Source of the DNA: Hofstenia miamia
Lineage: Eukaryota; Xenacoelomorpha; Acoela
Direction of reading: 5' to 3'
Assembly (NCBI GenBank): GCA_004352715.1
Contig: SCFE01000072.1
Location: 848,981-912,980, forward strand
DNA length: 64,000 bases
Under the pieces are notes generated by a model, which was not told where the DNA came from, did not search any database, and saw only the letters and a program-made list of their open reading frames with translations. Of the stretch, positions 11,936 through 24,100 are shown in pieces. Positions within the stretch are counted from its first letter, which is position 1, and the number at the start of each line of letters is the position of its first letter. The translations under genes and the position numbers were made by a program.

Positions 11936-12058
11936 GAGAGTACTTTCGGAACTTACTGTACCATCGTCAGTTAAAAACAAAAATTATTTGGTGGTAAAAT
12001 ATAAATTTACAAATCATTTTTGACTGACGATGGTACAGTAAGTACCGAAAGTACTCTC
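11936..12058. ncRNA. inverted pair of hammerhead-ribozyme-like cores (Penelope-type end)
   Basis: On the plus strand 12024-12050 reads CTGACGA, one T, GGTAC, loop AGTAA, GTACC, GAAA. That is the conserved hammerhead core CUGANGA, stem II, GAAA. The left arm (11936-11982) carries the same motif on the minus strand (CTGACGA at 11970-11964, GAAA at 11947-11944) with one mismatch in stem II. Hammerhead ribozymes are known in the terminal repeats of Penelope-like elements. I could not fit stems I and III with confidence, so cleavage activity is unproven. Confidence 0.65.
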
Positions 12059-12060
12059 AA

Positions 12061-14835
12061 TTGAAATGTTCGTTATTTTTTCAAATACGCTGTGATGCTT
12101 TTTTCAATTTATAGATTCGCTGGTGATTCTTGTTTATTATAGATACGCCGTGGACACTATAAATAAATAGATTTGGTGTAACCAGTTTTCTATGCTTGAC
12201 AACTATTAACAGCATATAGTTGTAAGGAAAATGCCTATTGCGGGTTGTATAGTGCATCAGAGTTAGCCGCGGACCCTTAATTTATAATTACAACCCACTC
12301 AGAGGCCCTCAATTTCAAAAGCTTTGGACTACGGTCTACATGTGTCGAGCAAAGTGTATTATTTACTTGAATTTTCCCGCACACTTATACCCTATTCCTA
12401 TTCCAGTTATTTATATTACAGCTTGCTTTTGATTGCACAAATATTTACAATTTTTAACAACAGTTCCAGATTTAAGGCATCTGCGAAATTCTGACTGTCT
12501 GCAATGACCGATTATTTCAGTTGATATATCAACAATATCAAGAATAATAAATAAATTTAAAATAACATTAAAAAAGTAAATCGCAAATACATTATCCAAT
12601 TTCTGTAGAGCAGAACGGTACCAAATTCCATATCAAATATATTTAATGACATCCTTAAATAGCAGCAGATTACGTACGCAATTGTAAAATTATAAATTAG
12701 CCACTAGTGCTAATGCTAATTTACAATCAACACAAAATTTTTACATGGGAACGTTCTTCTAATTAGCATAATTAATAATTTTGCTTAAATTTTATGTAAA
12801 ATATACTCGCATAATCATTGTTAACTGAGACGATACAATTGCAGGAGGTATAGAGGCCCCTGTTTTCAATTTCTTGCTTGAAATTTCCTGCAACAATTTT
12901 GCACTCATTTTGTCTGAAATAAAAGTTCAACGGGCGAGCCAATTAATTGAGAAGTGAATTAATTTGCTAAGGTTAATCAGGCCTGTCACACTGAATTGGC
13001 ATAACATCGTGTGTTAGGTAGCACATGTTTACAAAAAAAATGTACAAGAACATATCTCCATCTACCAGAACATATTTATAGAGTGTATCTCGGCACCTTC
13101 CACCAATGTTATTTTGTACAACCAGGGGCCGACTTTTCAAGCAATAGCCGCACGCCAACTCTGGTTTGCATATTACTATGGTCAGTGTCGAGAAATCTTG
13201 TCATTGAAATTAACTCGATTTAAACCTACATCAAATATATGTATATTTAGACGAAGTGCATAAATTCAAAAAAATCAAATTATTTCAAATACTTCGTTTC
13301 AAAACAATTGTGTCAATCACATCTTTATATAAAGTACTGTAAAAATAAATACTTTTACATTTGCTAAGTGAATTATTTCTAAGATATAACACATTAATAA
13401 TTACTATAAAAACAACAACGTATCTAGATATAGACATATCTACATTTTTCGTCAACTTTGTATAGCTAAATGCAATAGGAAAGGAGGTGCAGCACATGTC
13501 AGGAAATGTGTTCGCACAAACGTTCTTGCAATAAATTTTAATTCCTAGATTGGATTTAACAGATGGATACGTTGTGGCTACTTCATTCACAAAAGTCAAG
13601 GGGGGTCACAGCGTATCTTATATTAACATGTGTTAGCCTTGAACATGATCAATCTAATGACTTATTTGGAAATAAATATAACTACACGAATCATGTAGTT
13701 GAAACGGGCGTTAATCAACCAATTTTATCCTAAGGATCAACGGTATGCTTAAACCTAGTGGAAATGTTTCTGATCTTGTAAAGAAGTTGAATGAAAAACA
13801 TTTTGAAGTCATTGCTTCTGTTGATAACTTGTTAATACAATACAAAAGAGTATGAGAGAGCAAATGCTAATGAAATAATTACCAGCAAGCATTTGTAGTT
13901 AATAGCAATCTACAAAACTCTCCTATTATCACCAAGAATTCCTCAATGTTTTCAAACATTTAGGCATCCAAGCTCAAATCATAGAGTTCTCCAAATTTAT
14001 TTTTCAGGCATGGACAAAGAGCTTTACAATGTCATGAGCCAAATTGAAGATATTTGAGAAGCATGTCATCATTAACGGAGAACTTTCATTAACTATAATT
14101 GAGTGAAAGGCTCCTATGAAGAGGCAACAGCTTATATGGATATAGATTGATGACAGAAATGTGGAAATTTGCAGTTTTTAAGAAATCTGTCGGCAACCTT
14201 AAGCATGATAAACATTATACGAGCTACATCAGCCTAAAGTGTTAGTAAGTGCTCAATCATTCTAAAACGATACCAATGTGTTTCTTTTGATGGATAATAA
14301 CTCAATTAACGTGTGCCTCATAACTGAAACATTTAAAAAGGCGATAGACATTGAAGCAAACAGATTAAGCTTTTATGAAAAACAGAAAATTTCCATGAAG
14401 CATGTTGGTAGCGGAATTGGCATCTATTACAGGAAATTACACTACTACTATAAGGTAATAAGATAATACTTGATACAAAACAGGTACTCAGTCCAAGGCA
14501 TTGTCCAAACTGTAATGTAAAGCAACTTGTTTAAAAACAGTCCTTGCCAATGCATATTTCTTACATGTGTAAGGCAATCTATTCGTAGCGCTAGTCAAAT
14601 TCACAGGATTTAAAAATACACACTATTTTTAGACACACCGACTCTTACATACAACGACACGATTTTCAAGGAATGTAAATAACTGGATTTGCAATTTTAA
14701 CTACAACTAGATATGCTAAAGTTTATGTTGAGCAATGGGCAATAAAAATACGATTACAATGAATGACATTTTTATTTCAATTTAAAAATCACCCTAATCG
14801 CCCACACTGCTTAACATAATTGCGCAAATTTCAAA
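12061..14835. other. no host gene recognised; unassigned open stretches
   Basis: AT-rich. An open stretch on plus around 13748-13854 begins MLKPSGNVSDLVKKLNEKHFE (one residue beyond is not meaningful) and ends at a stop. Further in-frame pieces reach about 14060, and another open frame lies at 14278-14466 (62 codons). Together they could be a decayed coding sequence of unknown family. No splice pattern or transposon ends were found. Confidence 0.5.
14771..14776 (-). terminator. poly(A) signal AATAAA for TRAPPC5
   Basis: TTTATT on plus is AATAAA on minus, about 60 bases after the TRAPPC5 stop codon, the expected place for the 3' end of that transcript. Confidence 0.65.
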
Positions 14836-15402
14836 TTATCTTCCTACTTGTTTTATTTTCTGTAAAACTGAGTCGTGGAATTTGATCATTAAAGTAGTTC
14901 CTTTATGCCAATGACAAGTAACTGTACAATCGAAACCTAAGCCACATATAAATCCTTCAACAATTCCAGCATTAAATGCAGCACAATTTATTCCTTTATT
15001 TTCTTGAGGTGGAGAAATGTAACGGTTCACAAGAGCTTCTTTCTCACTCAAATAATAGGTTAGTTCACTATCACATGCTACTTCGAGTTTATCGGCTTCT
15101 TTACCAAATAAAGACTTATATAACTGCGATTTAACAAATAGTAGAACTTGCAGTATTCTATTTTCTCTTTTAAATCCTTTTTCTCTATACCAAAGCAAAT
15201 CCAAATATCGGGATCCAACATGCTTCCCAATATCTGACAAACGCTTATGCAGTTCTTCTGTGTCCATAACACGAGATTGAGAATAACTAACTATCTCCGA
15301 AAACAGCAGTGCGAATGTACTAAGATTAATTTCAGATTTACCTTTTGGAATCGGTCTATCAAGAATGCTATACTTAGGATTAAGTTTTCTTAACTCATCC
15401 AT
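14836..15402 (-). CDS. TRAPPC5: trafficking protein particle complex subunit 5 (TRAPPC5/Trs31)
   Basis: An intact 188-residue frame, matching the usual length of this family. The protein follows TRAPPC5 from end to end: a basic N-terminus with SILDRPIPK, then NLSTFALLFSEIVSYSQSRV (residues about 27-46), the VG-x-RYLDLLWYREKG helix, VLLFVK, the near-invariant LFGKEADKLE at about residues 98-107, YISPPQ, the cysteine in NCAAFNAGIVEG and the C-terminal HWHKGTTLMIKF. TRAPPC5 is a core subunit of TRAPP complexes, which activate Rab1/Ypt1 in ER-Golgi traffic and autophagy. It is a Bet3-like fold subunit. The gene is one exon; the ATG follows an A-rich 5' stretch with no competing upstream ATG in frame. 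A poly(A) signal lies downstream. Nothing suggests a pseudogene: no stops, and all family signatures are kept. Confidence 0.97.
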   Translation of the reverse strand: MDELRKLNPKYSILDRPIPKGKSEINLSTFALLFSEIVSYSQSRVMDTEELHKRLSDIGKHVGSRYLDLLWYREKGFKRENRILQVLLFVKSQLYKSLFGKEADKLEVACDSELTYYLSEKEALVNRYISPPQENKGINCAAFNAGIVEGFICGLGFDCTVTCHWHKGTTLMIKFHDSVLQKIKQVGR

Positions 15403-17395
15403 TTTGATTTACAATTTTTATCATTTGGGCAAATTACCAGAACGTCAAATTTTTAATAGGATTATTTAAGAATTATTACTAAAAATATTTTATTTAAATG
15501 AAAATATTCAACAATGAAACAACCCTAAAAATATTTATTAATTTTTCATTATAAATGACAATGACATTTCTTTTCAAAATAAATTATAGAAAAACTTGTA
15601 AAACATTGTTTTATACTGTATTGTAAAAGCATAAAAAAATCCTAATTCAATGTCCCTTACCATTCCCTAGATGACTAAAATGTCTTTAGCTCCGAGGTGA
15701 TATTTTGTGGGGCATTTTAGTGATTTGTAATACAGTTAATATTTCCTCCAAAATAGTAAACTATGTAGTTCAATAGTTCTATATCACTTCCCCCATTTTC
15801 ATTTAAACCACTCTTAATTTCAGTAAAATTGAAGACTGATAGAAATGCAATTTCAATAAAATAGCAATTATATATTTAAATGAATAAATTTTTGGACTGT
15901 ATTGTAATTAGTTGTCTACATAGCTTAAATCATTAAAATATGTCTCTTATACACATCTATTCTAATTAGGATTTATAATTGTAAACATGATGGCCACCAT
16001 TGGTTGTAAGAAACCTTTGAGCTATCCTCTGAAATTCTGTTTAGACTCCAAATAGAAGATTCATTACTTTAATTACATTTGCAGTTAGCTAATTGTTTGA
16101 TTTTCTTTCATAATTTACTTTCAAAGTTTTTCATTCACAATCAAATAGTATTTATGGGCAGTCTATTCCATTCCTTTAAGCAGAAATCAAGTTTTGACAT
16201 AATATTTTACAAATATTTAATGTAATTCCTAAAATTAGCTTGGCAACAATGAGTGTCATCAGGGCTCTCATGACATGCAATAATACAGATATTCATATCA
16301 TTAAAATGCATAGTAAATGTTCATATGTAACTGATTATTACTTTGAAATGCTTATTTACAAAAATACAGGGGTCTTTCAATAAGCAGATCTTGTAGGATT
16401 CAAACCTGTAATTTTCCATATAAAAACCAGTTGTGCTGTATTACATTAAAACTTGGTAATATGCTTTTTAAAATTGTTAAGCTAGTCTAAATAAATATAT
16501 TGTGAGGTCAAAGTATGTCAGTAAGTATGAAATGAAAACAAGAAATTGTTAAAAAAGTATAACATACAAAAGTAACTTAAAATATTAAATATCTGCTTCA
16601 AATCTAAGCAAAGTTTCAGAAGATTGCTAAATATTTTCTAAATGCAATTTGTTGCAGGCTATATTTATTATTTGAAGAATAAAAACACAAATTAACAGGA
16701 ATTTATTGCAAGGATGAGTTGGTGCTTCTTGAGATGAAATCAGGTGTATTGCATCAGGAACCTCTCTGGATGTGATTAGGAAGTTGTGAGCAGACAAAGT
16801 AAATTCAGATAAATGATTCTTTATTCTTAAATTTTTTTTATCAATAAATAACTGATAATTTATCTGAATTGCATCTATAAATTCACAACTCACATAAATT
16901 GCAGAAAAAATCTTCCTGGTTATAGAAAAATGAAAAATTCCTTACTTTTAATAACAGTGGGTTTTTAAGTATCTATTTTTAGTATCGTCATTATCAACAT
17001 AGAAATACTTTCATTGGGATTTCAGTTCCTTGTAAGGAATTTACTACTGAAAAGTGTGCACAAATTATTGTCATATCATATGATATCTGCACAAATAACC
17101 ATCAATATCTTACTATCAGCTACACTATTCAGCATCAGGCCAAAAATTCAGCTGACACTCAATATTACACGCTTAAGAGTTCAGGTCAGTCATGTGCTAC
17201 CTCCACTGAACTGACTGAAAAATTTGATGAGATGTTGTTACCAATCCTTTCCTTACTGCTTTTACTATAAAGGGTTCTGGAGGGATTACCTTGTCAGCCC
17301 AGTTTTCAGACTGTATAACATTAATTACAGCTTGAAATTGGCTTAAAATGTCACTGTCCAGCCACAAAACTTAGGCTATCATAAAAAACCATTTT
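15403..17395. other. no gene recognised
   Basis: AT-rich flank upstream of TRAPPC5, including its promoter. Near 16367 the sequence TACAGGGGTCTTTCAATAAGC resembles a mariner-type end after a TA, but I found no partner. The last few hundred bases may be the 5' part of the Tc1-like element that follows. Confidence 0.5.
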
Positions 17396-18940
17396 TGGAC
17401 TAGTCATGATTTGCTTTGGCTCTTACAGATTGGGGAACACAGGAATGGTGAAAAGTGTGGTTTAGTGATGAAACAACAGTTCTGCAATATTCTAATTACT
17501 GACAGCATGTTTGGTGCCTACTGTCAAGAATCCAACAAAATACTGTTTTGGGGAAGCCTTATTTCTTTGGGCATGGTGCCATTTGGCCACTTCGAATCAA
17601 GGAAAAAACTCTTGCAAGACAATTTGCCACAATATATCAATTTTTATTCAGGATGGTGCCCCATGACATACTACTAACAATATTCTTCAGTGGTTTGATG
17701 CACTACTGTTTAATGTGATTGTAGAGTCACTCAGGGACTTTTGGTGATTTTATTCTCTAAACATTTATTTTGTATTTCTACGTCACTCTGATGTCAGTGT
17801 TTATTTTCAATCTCAGGTTGCTATTGCTAATTTGACGTCCCCTCGATGGTGCTTATTGTTGCTCAAATTTAATTTTGCGAGGGGAAAGAATTTGATCCTG
17901 TTAAATTACGTGGACATTTGATTATTGTAAACAAAGGCAGGTGATCGTTAAACATTTGTATATAAGCTGAGACAACTGTAGCAAATGTTCAATAGACTTT
18001 GTCTACTCTTAACTACTGCTTTTACCATTGTACCTTTTATTCATTTATTACTTTAAATGAAATCTATTGCTTAAGATCAGCGACAATTCGGGAGTGCTTT
18101 CATTAGCATGGGGCGACAAGTTGCTTCTGGGGATCTTTTGATCTTTCCAGTCCGAATTGTGGTTCATTAAGTTACGTATACGGTTACGTATAAGGAAATA
18201 ATAAATCTCTCGTTCGTATTTCAACACGTACATGCACTTATAAAACCTTACACTGTGATGATACCATGCCGTTGGCTAGCACGAATATCTGGCAATTACA
18301 GATTATTTAATAGTTAGCTGAGAGATAACAATGAAAATGAGAATTAAGTTTTGAAGTGAGATAGAAATTAAACAAGTGAGACAGATAGGGTAGCACCAGT
18401 CAATAGGTTAAGCACTTTACTTCTGGATGTTCTGCTTCGGCTGGTTCTTACCTAAAAGTAGTTCTGTTACTTGGATGAATTACCAATGTTAGATCTATAT
18501 GTTATAAGTTCTCTGTTAACCTGTTTCTTGGAATCGTGGCTGTTCCGTAAATGCTATTCAAATCTTTTGTGGAGTCAATTAAGTTTCTAGCTAAGTTTCC
18601 CTACCAGCCACTGATTCTACATGATCAGTGAGTGGCCAAGGTCATCCCTGAAGCTGAATCCCATTGAAAACAAGTGGAAAATGCTGAAGAGAAAGGTGTC
18701 ACAGTGAAATTCAACATCTTGAAACCAACTTGTAAATATTTTAAAGGATGTATAAGTCAAGGATAACACTGTGGAGTCTTGCCACCCACTTATGGATACC
18801 ATGCCTGAGTGAATCCAAAATGTTATCAGAGCATGTGGAGGACATACAAAATATTGTACTATTATTTTTCATAATGTCAAAAATTTTTATGAACTGTAAA
18901 AGTGTTTTTATGTTTTTAATTAGTTTGTGCTTTATATTAA
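17396..18940 (+). pseudogene. Tc1-like transposase, degraded and split by a solo LTR
   Basis: Blocks of a DDE transposase of the Tc1/mariner superfamily appear in order. VWFSDETTVLQY near 17456 (first catalytic Asp) is followed by the KILFWGSLISLGMVPFG region near 17540, and QDGAPCHT with a frame change near 17648 (second Asp). After the 17720-18621 insertion comes SEWPRSSLKLNPIENKWKML near 18630-18690, corresponding to the WP-x-x-SPDLNPIEN-x-W block. The SPDLNPIEN motif reads SLKLNPIEN, so one conserved Asp is lost. Several frameshifts are present. A GTGGAAACTTT stretch near 18990 resembles Tc1 terminal sequence, but exact ends were not found. Confidence 0.82.
17720..18621. mobile_element. 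solo LTR, 902 bp, with 4-bp target duplication
   Basis: The segment begins TGTAGAGTCA and ends TGATTCTACA, whose reverse complement is TGTAGAATCA (9 of 10 match), the TG...CA ends typical of LTRs. The four bases before it (17716-17719) and after it (18622-18625) are both TGAT. It contains a TATA-like TATATAAG near 17960 and no coding sequence. It sits inside the Tc1-like transposase, whose protein similarity resumes on the far side. An LTR-LTR recombination remnant is the simplest reading; a 4-bp duplication suits some Ty3/Gypsy elements. Confidence 0.85.
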
Positions 18941-18959
18941 AATAAGTATCATTATACTA

Positions 18960-19344
18960 TTAAGATTTAGGAGGTTCAAAAACTTTTGTGGAAACTTTGC
19001 ATCCACTTTGGCAAAATGTTCAAAATTAGTTGTGTCACAACAGAAATTCAAATGTGTAGCACCATTTTTGGTCATGAAATAAAATTATCCAGGTCAGCTT
19101 CCATTTAAAACAAATTCATACACATCTGGATTGTGTATTACAAGTAAAGCACTACTTTGATATCTTAAAAATTTTTGGTAAAGTATTTTTATTAATTTCA
19201 CCATGGACATTTTTGATAAAATATAAAAATTGTAATCTTTATATTTTTAGTTGATTGTTTCTAGAAACAGTGCTGTACTAGTGTAGTTGTGTTATGCATA
19301 GACTGTTAGATCAAGTCAAGTTTTCTTTCACATTTACAATGACT
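18960..19344. other. spacer, possible Tc1 3' end
   Basis: AT-rich. ACTTTTGTGGAAACTTTGCA near 18981 resembles a Tc1 subterminal sequence. No gene. Confidence 0.45.
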
Positions 19345-19894
19345 ATTAATAGTAGTAAAGAAAAGCAGGGTTGTGTATATACGGGTTTCTAATAATAATC
19401 ATTTTTCAATAACTTTTTACACTTTTCTATTGATTTTGATAAGAAAAAAGGCGTTTTTTAGAAATTCTGGATTTGGCAGCCATTGGTCAAAAAAACTGCG
19501 GCCATACTTGTATTTTAAATTATACAATTATACCCCCCTTTTTAANACAGACATTGATTCACAATATTTAAAGATTTAATTCTCTCTTTAACCAAATTGT
19601 GATTAACTTTATTCATTCTTGATATTTTTATTAAGACCTCTAGAGGTTTTCTAAAAAATGTAAAAAATTGATTAAAAACATATTGGTACATAGTTAAAAA
19701 GGGGGGTATAATTGTATAATTTAAAATACAAGTATGGCCGCAGTTTTTTTGACCAATGGCTGCTAAATCCAGAATTTCTAAAAAACGCCTTTTTTCTTAT
19801 CAAAATCAATAGAAAAGTGTAAAAAGTTATTGAAAACTGATTATTATTAGAAACCCGTATATACACAACCCTGCTTTTCTTTACTACTATTAAT
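19345..19894. mobile_element. foldback element with 201-bp inverted arms
   Basis: Arms 19345-19545 and 19694-19894 are nearly perfect reverse complements, with about 148 bases between them including a single N at 19546. Each arm starts ATTAATAGTAGTAAAG, then AAAAGCAGGGTTGTG. Because both arms are open in mirrored frames they give similar short peptides on opposite strands; these are by-products of the repeat. No transposase and no clear target duplication; superfamily unknown. Confidence 0.88.
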
Positions 19895-20147
19895 GACAGA
19901 GACATTGCTTGAACTACATGATTACAATTGCATTTGTTATCACTAGGAGTAATATGCTTCAACTCTAGACTCTATTTCTTATATGAAAATTACTCTATTT
20001 AGATTTTGTCTTTTGTCTTCATTGGTGACTTACTTCATGAAGTTGGCACTATTAGAAGTAGAAATACAAACAATGTGAGAGCTGTATCACAAGTTGTGTT
20101 GGTTGATGTGTCTTATTTGTAATCTTACTTAGAGCTATCTCTAATTT

Positions 20148-20976
20148 TGTGGCATAAGCATGGAATCAGCAGCAGTCCTAGCTCCCTATCTAATGAGGAA
20201 CTTGAGTTGAGCATAGATTTGCTGAGGCTACAGTTGCTAATTAACTCCTTCTAATTGTAGTACCCATTCCTCATAAAAGAAAAAGTAAACAGGGGATCAA
20301 CAAAAGAAGAGGGGCCACACTTGGCTGACCTGAAATTGAGAACTTAATAAAAAAAGTAGTAAAAGACTAGAGCCCTAATTAATAGAGAGAGAAGCCCAAA
20401 TTGCTCTTGGGTGCAGTATATGAAACCTATCTACTAAGTGTAACTTAAGGTCATTGCATTTCTTAACTCATGCCATTTAGGTGTTATCAATAATCATAAT
20501 TCAACCTTCAACCAATGAATGAATAAGAAAACTTAAAGTAATTATCCATACACCTAACCTAACTGCTGAATGATGTTACTAGCTAAGCTGTAACACTGCT
20601 AGGCACTATTCAATAAAGTTGAGACAGCTTAGGAAAACTTAATTTTTAAAAAACATGAGTAAAAAAAAAATGGAAGCAAAGTTTACTTTCATTATCTTAA
20701 TAATAAATTTGATCATATATATATGAAAAAGCTTGTAATAACAAAACAAAACAACATCTCATTGCAAATATAAGTCAATAAAACAGATTCTGCACAACAA
20801 CCTTTTCAACAGCAACTGTCAGAAATACTGTGTACAATTAGCAGAAATATTTAAACTAAAAATAGCATTGTTTTTTCAAAGGCCAACTTGACAATTGTGA
20901 AAATGCAAAATTTTTAATTCTTTAGTTCCAAAATACTATTTTAGAATTCCAAAACATAAAGTGACATTATGCCACA
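20148..20976 (-). mobile_element. 3' LTR of Gypsy-type retroelement (829 bp)
   Basis: The ends are perfect 10-bp inverted repeats: TGTGGCATAA at 20148 and TTATGCCACA at 20967-20976. Read on minus it starts TGTGGCATAATG immediately after a purine-rich AGGGGGG tract, the layout of a 3' LTR preceded by its polypurine tract. The matching 5' LTR is not in the window. Confidence 0.75.
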
Positions 20977-20990
20977 TGCCCCCCTAAACT
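20977..20990 (-). promoter_or_regulatory. polypurine tract
   Basis: On minus the sequence reads TTTAGGGGGGCA directly before the LTR start. In LTR retroelements this tract primes plus-strand DNA synthesis. Confidence 0.65.
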
Positions 20991-21199
20991 AGGCTATTTT
21001 TAGTCCACTAGTTCCATAGTATCTGGCTCCAATAAGACTTGTGCCAGTTGTATGAGGGTGATCACTCTGGGATCATTCCAAGATAGTAAGTCTTAATGTT
21101 CTGCAAAGGGAGTTGCATAGCAGAGTGCTTCAAGCTGTGTACTTACCTTTTTAGTGAAAGTGTAATTTTTTAAGATGGGTGAAATGGGCAATAAATTAC

Positions 21200-24100
21200 A
21201 TAAATTGTTCAATTTCCTTGTGAAAATGTTATACAATTTCAAATAGAGTTGTGGCATTTGATAGTGATGAGCAGCATCACTGTAGCATCTGTATGTGTGT
21301 CTTCTTCTGTTATGTCTGTTTCTGGATAGAAAAACATGTAGTAGCTTAATAGGTTTGAGTGGTTCTTCACTTCATCAAAAAGTTTGATAATGTTGTTGTT
21401 TATTATTTCCTCTGTTTTGAGTTCAGGAACAAATATATTGGTTCTAATCATTGTGATGATTTCTAATTGTTTGGAGATATTGTAGTATTTCATCATTTCT
21501 TGAATAAGGTTACACCACATTAGATTGCTGAAGCCTGAAAAGTAAATATATGTGTTAGTGGGCAGTTTTTCATTCCTGTAGATATGTTCAAAAGGCATGT
21601 AACCATCTGCATTGAGGCACAAAGCATTTTTTTTATGTATCAGTTTAAGTTTGCTCTGTTAATAATGATCTGAGATTAACATTTTATTAAGATCTCAAAA
21701 TTTTTTGATGTATTGCTTGTTGCCAGTTAGTGGGATGATGACTCAATGTTTCTTTTTGTGTTTAGAATGCCATGTAAGTTATATGACTGCTATATGAAGT
21801 AATGGTGACAGAATGCAGTAATTATTTTTGGTTTCAATGCAATCTTCAATAGATAAATTGACTGTTGGCATTATCTCCATCTAGGTGATTTTTATGGAAA
21901 CAACATAGTTCACCTGTTGGTGAACTATGTGTTCACATATGGGGTCAGATGGGAAGTTTAGGGGGAAATACTCTACATTTGTTTTTGAGATATGTAATTT
22001 TGAGGTTGTGTATTCTAAATCTAGAACTATCTCTGAATGATATTCTAACATCAGAGCAGTATCAGTGTTAGTCCATGAACAAGATTACCATCATGGATAG
22101 TGAGTTAGTATTTTTGGAGATTAAGAATTGTCTCTTTACTATTATAGCATCTATAGGCTCAGCTTTCATTACACAGGTAAAATAATTAGTAATGCCTGTT
22201 TAAATCCATTTTAGCTTTGCCACCTAATTTTTCTATGTTAATTTCATCAATTTGCAATTGGTGTTGTGGCAGGTTGATGTGAGGTTAGATTCATAAGGTT
22301 GTAGTTTTTGTACAAATTGTTAATTGAGTTCTAAGATTTTGATCAGAATGCATTTGCTTCCATCATTTTTATATTTGATCCTGGTTGTTAGCTGGCTTTA
22401 GGAGCACTTAACCATCAGGCATTTACATAATTTGTTGTAATGTGTATCCTTTGAATGGATAACATGTTTTGTAAGTGCAGATATGATAGTGGAGCATTTT
22501 TGTCCAGTAGAGAGGATAGCACATAGGACCCCACATGTATTTTTTTGCAGGTATCAGATACAACATGTACATCATGAGGTGTCATTGTAAATTTGTTACT
22601 GATTGGTGTTATCAGTGGTGTGGCCAAAGAGTTCTTCTTGTTGATTAGTCTCAAGTAGTATTTCTCAAATAGACTTAGGCCCAGTTTATTACAGCCTGTG
22701 CAAAAGGCTTATTATTTTAAGTAGGTTTTCTAACCACAACCCTCACTTGTTCATTACACTGTGCATTCTTGTACAGCTCACATGATAATTCGCAGACAAA
22801 TTCCTCTCCTAATGACTATGCTTGCATGCATTGGAAATATCATTTCATTATTAACATTGCTGCAGAAGCACAAAAGGAAACACAGAAAAAGGTATTTTGA
22901 ATTAAATATGATTCTACAACAACAATTTCTAAAGAACACAAGAGAATATCCCAGGCCTAGACATATTTTTAGCTATACAAAGCGATCAGATTTATGGTGG
23001 CAAAATTTATGGAAAAATTTTTAGTTCCATTCTCAAGTATTCATATTGAGCAACAGGATCAGATTCAAAATCAATACCTTTGCCCTCACAAGTACACTTA
23101 TATTCAAGAAGCAATTTTATCATCGTTGTTGTTTCATCTTAAGTCCAAATACGTTTATTGGGACTGATAGCCTCAACAATGGTACAGTCTGACATAATCA
23201 ACTTATAATAAAGAAATGTTTGACGACCACGCTGATTGGTTTATTACCAAACTTGCACTCCCAATTAGCGCGGCTTTCAGGAATGCACGGGGTGTTTAAA
23301 TCTTGCACGGCTAGCAGTGCAAATTAGAAGGGTTGTAATGAACGCACGTTGAAAGACAAACACCAGGGAGTGTTGCATTGGCTGTAATAAACTGGGCCTT
23401 AGATTTACTGTTCTTCCCAGGTGGAAACATCTTCTTAGCAGAGATAATAATGATGGCTAGCTTGTGGGATTAGCATTTACAGAATTGTTCTCTCATTCTG
23501 TGTGAGATTGGAAATGTTAATGGTGAATCTTCTGGTAGGTAAATAGTCATCCATAAAGCTGACTTCTTGGCTTTGCAATCATTTTTCTGTACACAAAAAT
23601 TAGCAAAAGTTGGTTTGATCCTGTATGGTGAAAGATGGTTGTATGTTTGTTAGGAAGCATTCTGCCAAGTAGTGGTGTTTTCCAGAAGGTGACCATATAA
23701 ATTGCAGGCCATGTATTGCCAGTTGCGCAATCAGCTTTGATTGCTATCCAGATATAGTTAACCTTGTTGAGCATATTGATTGATTGACTAAATGCAAAAG
23801 ATACATGAATATCAGTGATTGAAGATGGGGTTTGTTCATATGTCAACTGTGAGGCATGTTTCCACAATTAAGGAAAATTGTGGGCAGACATAGTGGATAT
23901 AGAGATCCATATGTATCAGAGCTTCAGTAGAATCATGGAAGTGTTGTAGTCTAAGAATGCTGACGTTTTGTGGTTTTAGCATAAGAAAGTTAAACAGGCT
24001 AAATTCAAGTTCATAAAGTTCAGCACCAACTATATTGCTTTGTTCAAAATCCTGCAAGATTAAAATAAGATAAATTTTATTGACTTTAGCAAATCAGTAA

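Noticed and set aside
19373-19962. Two similar short proteins on opposite strands
   Set aside because: They are mirror translations of the 201-bp inverted arms, not a gene pair.
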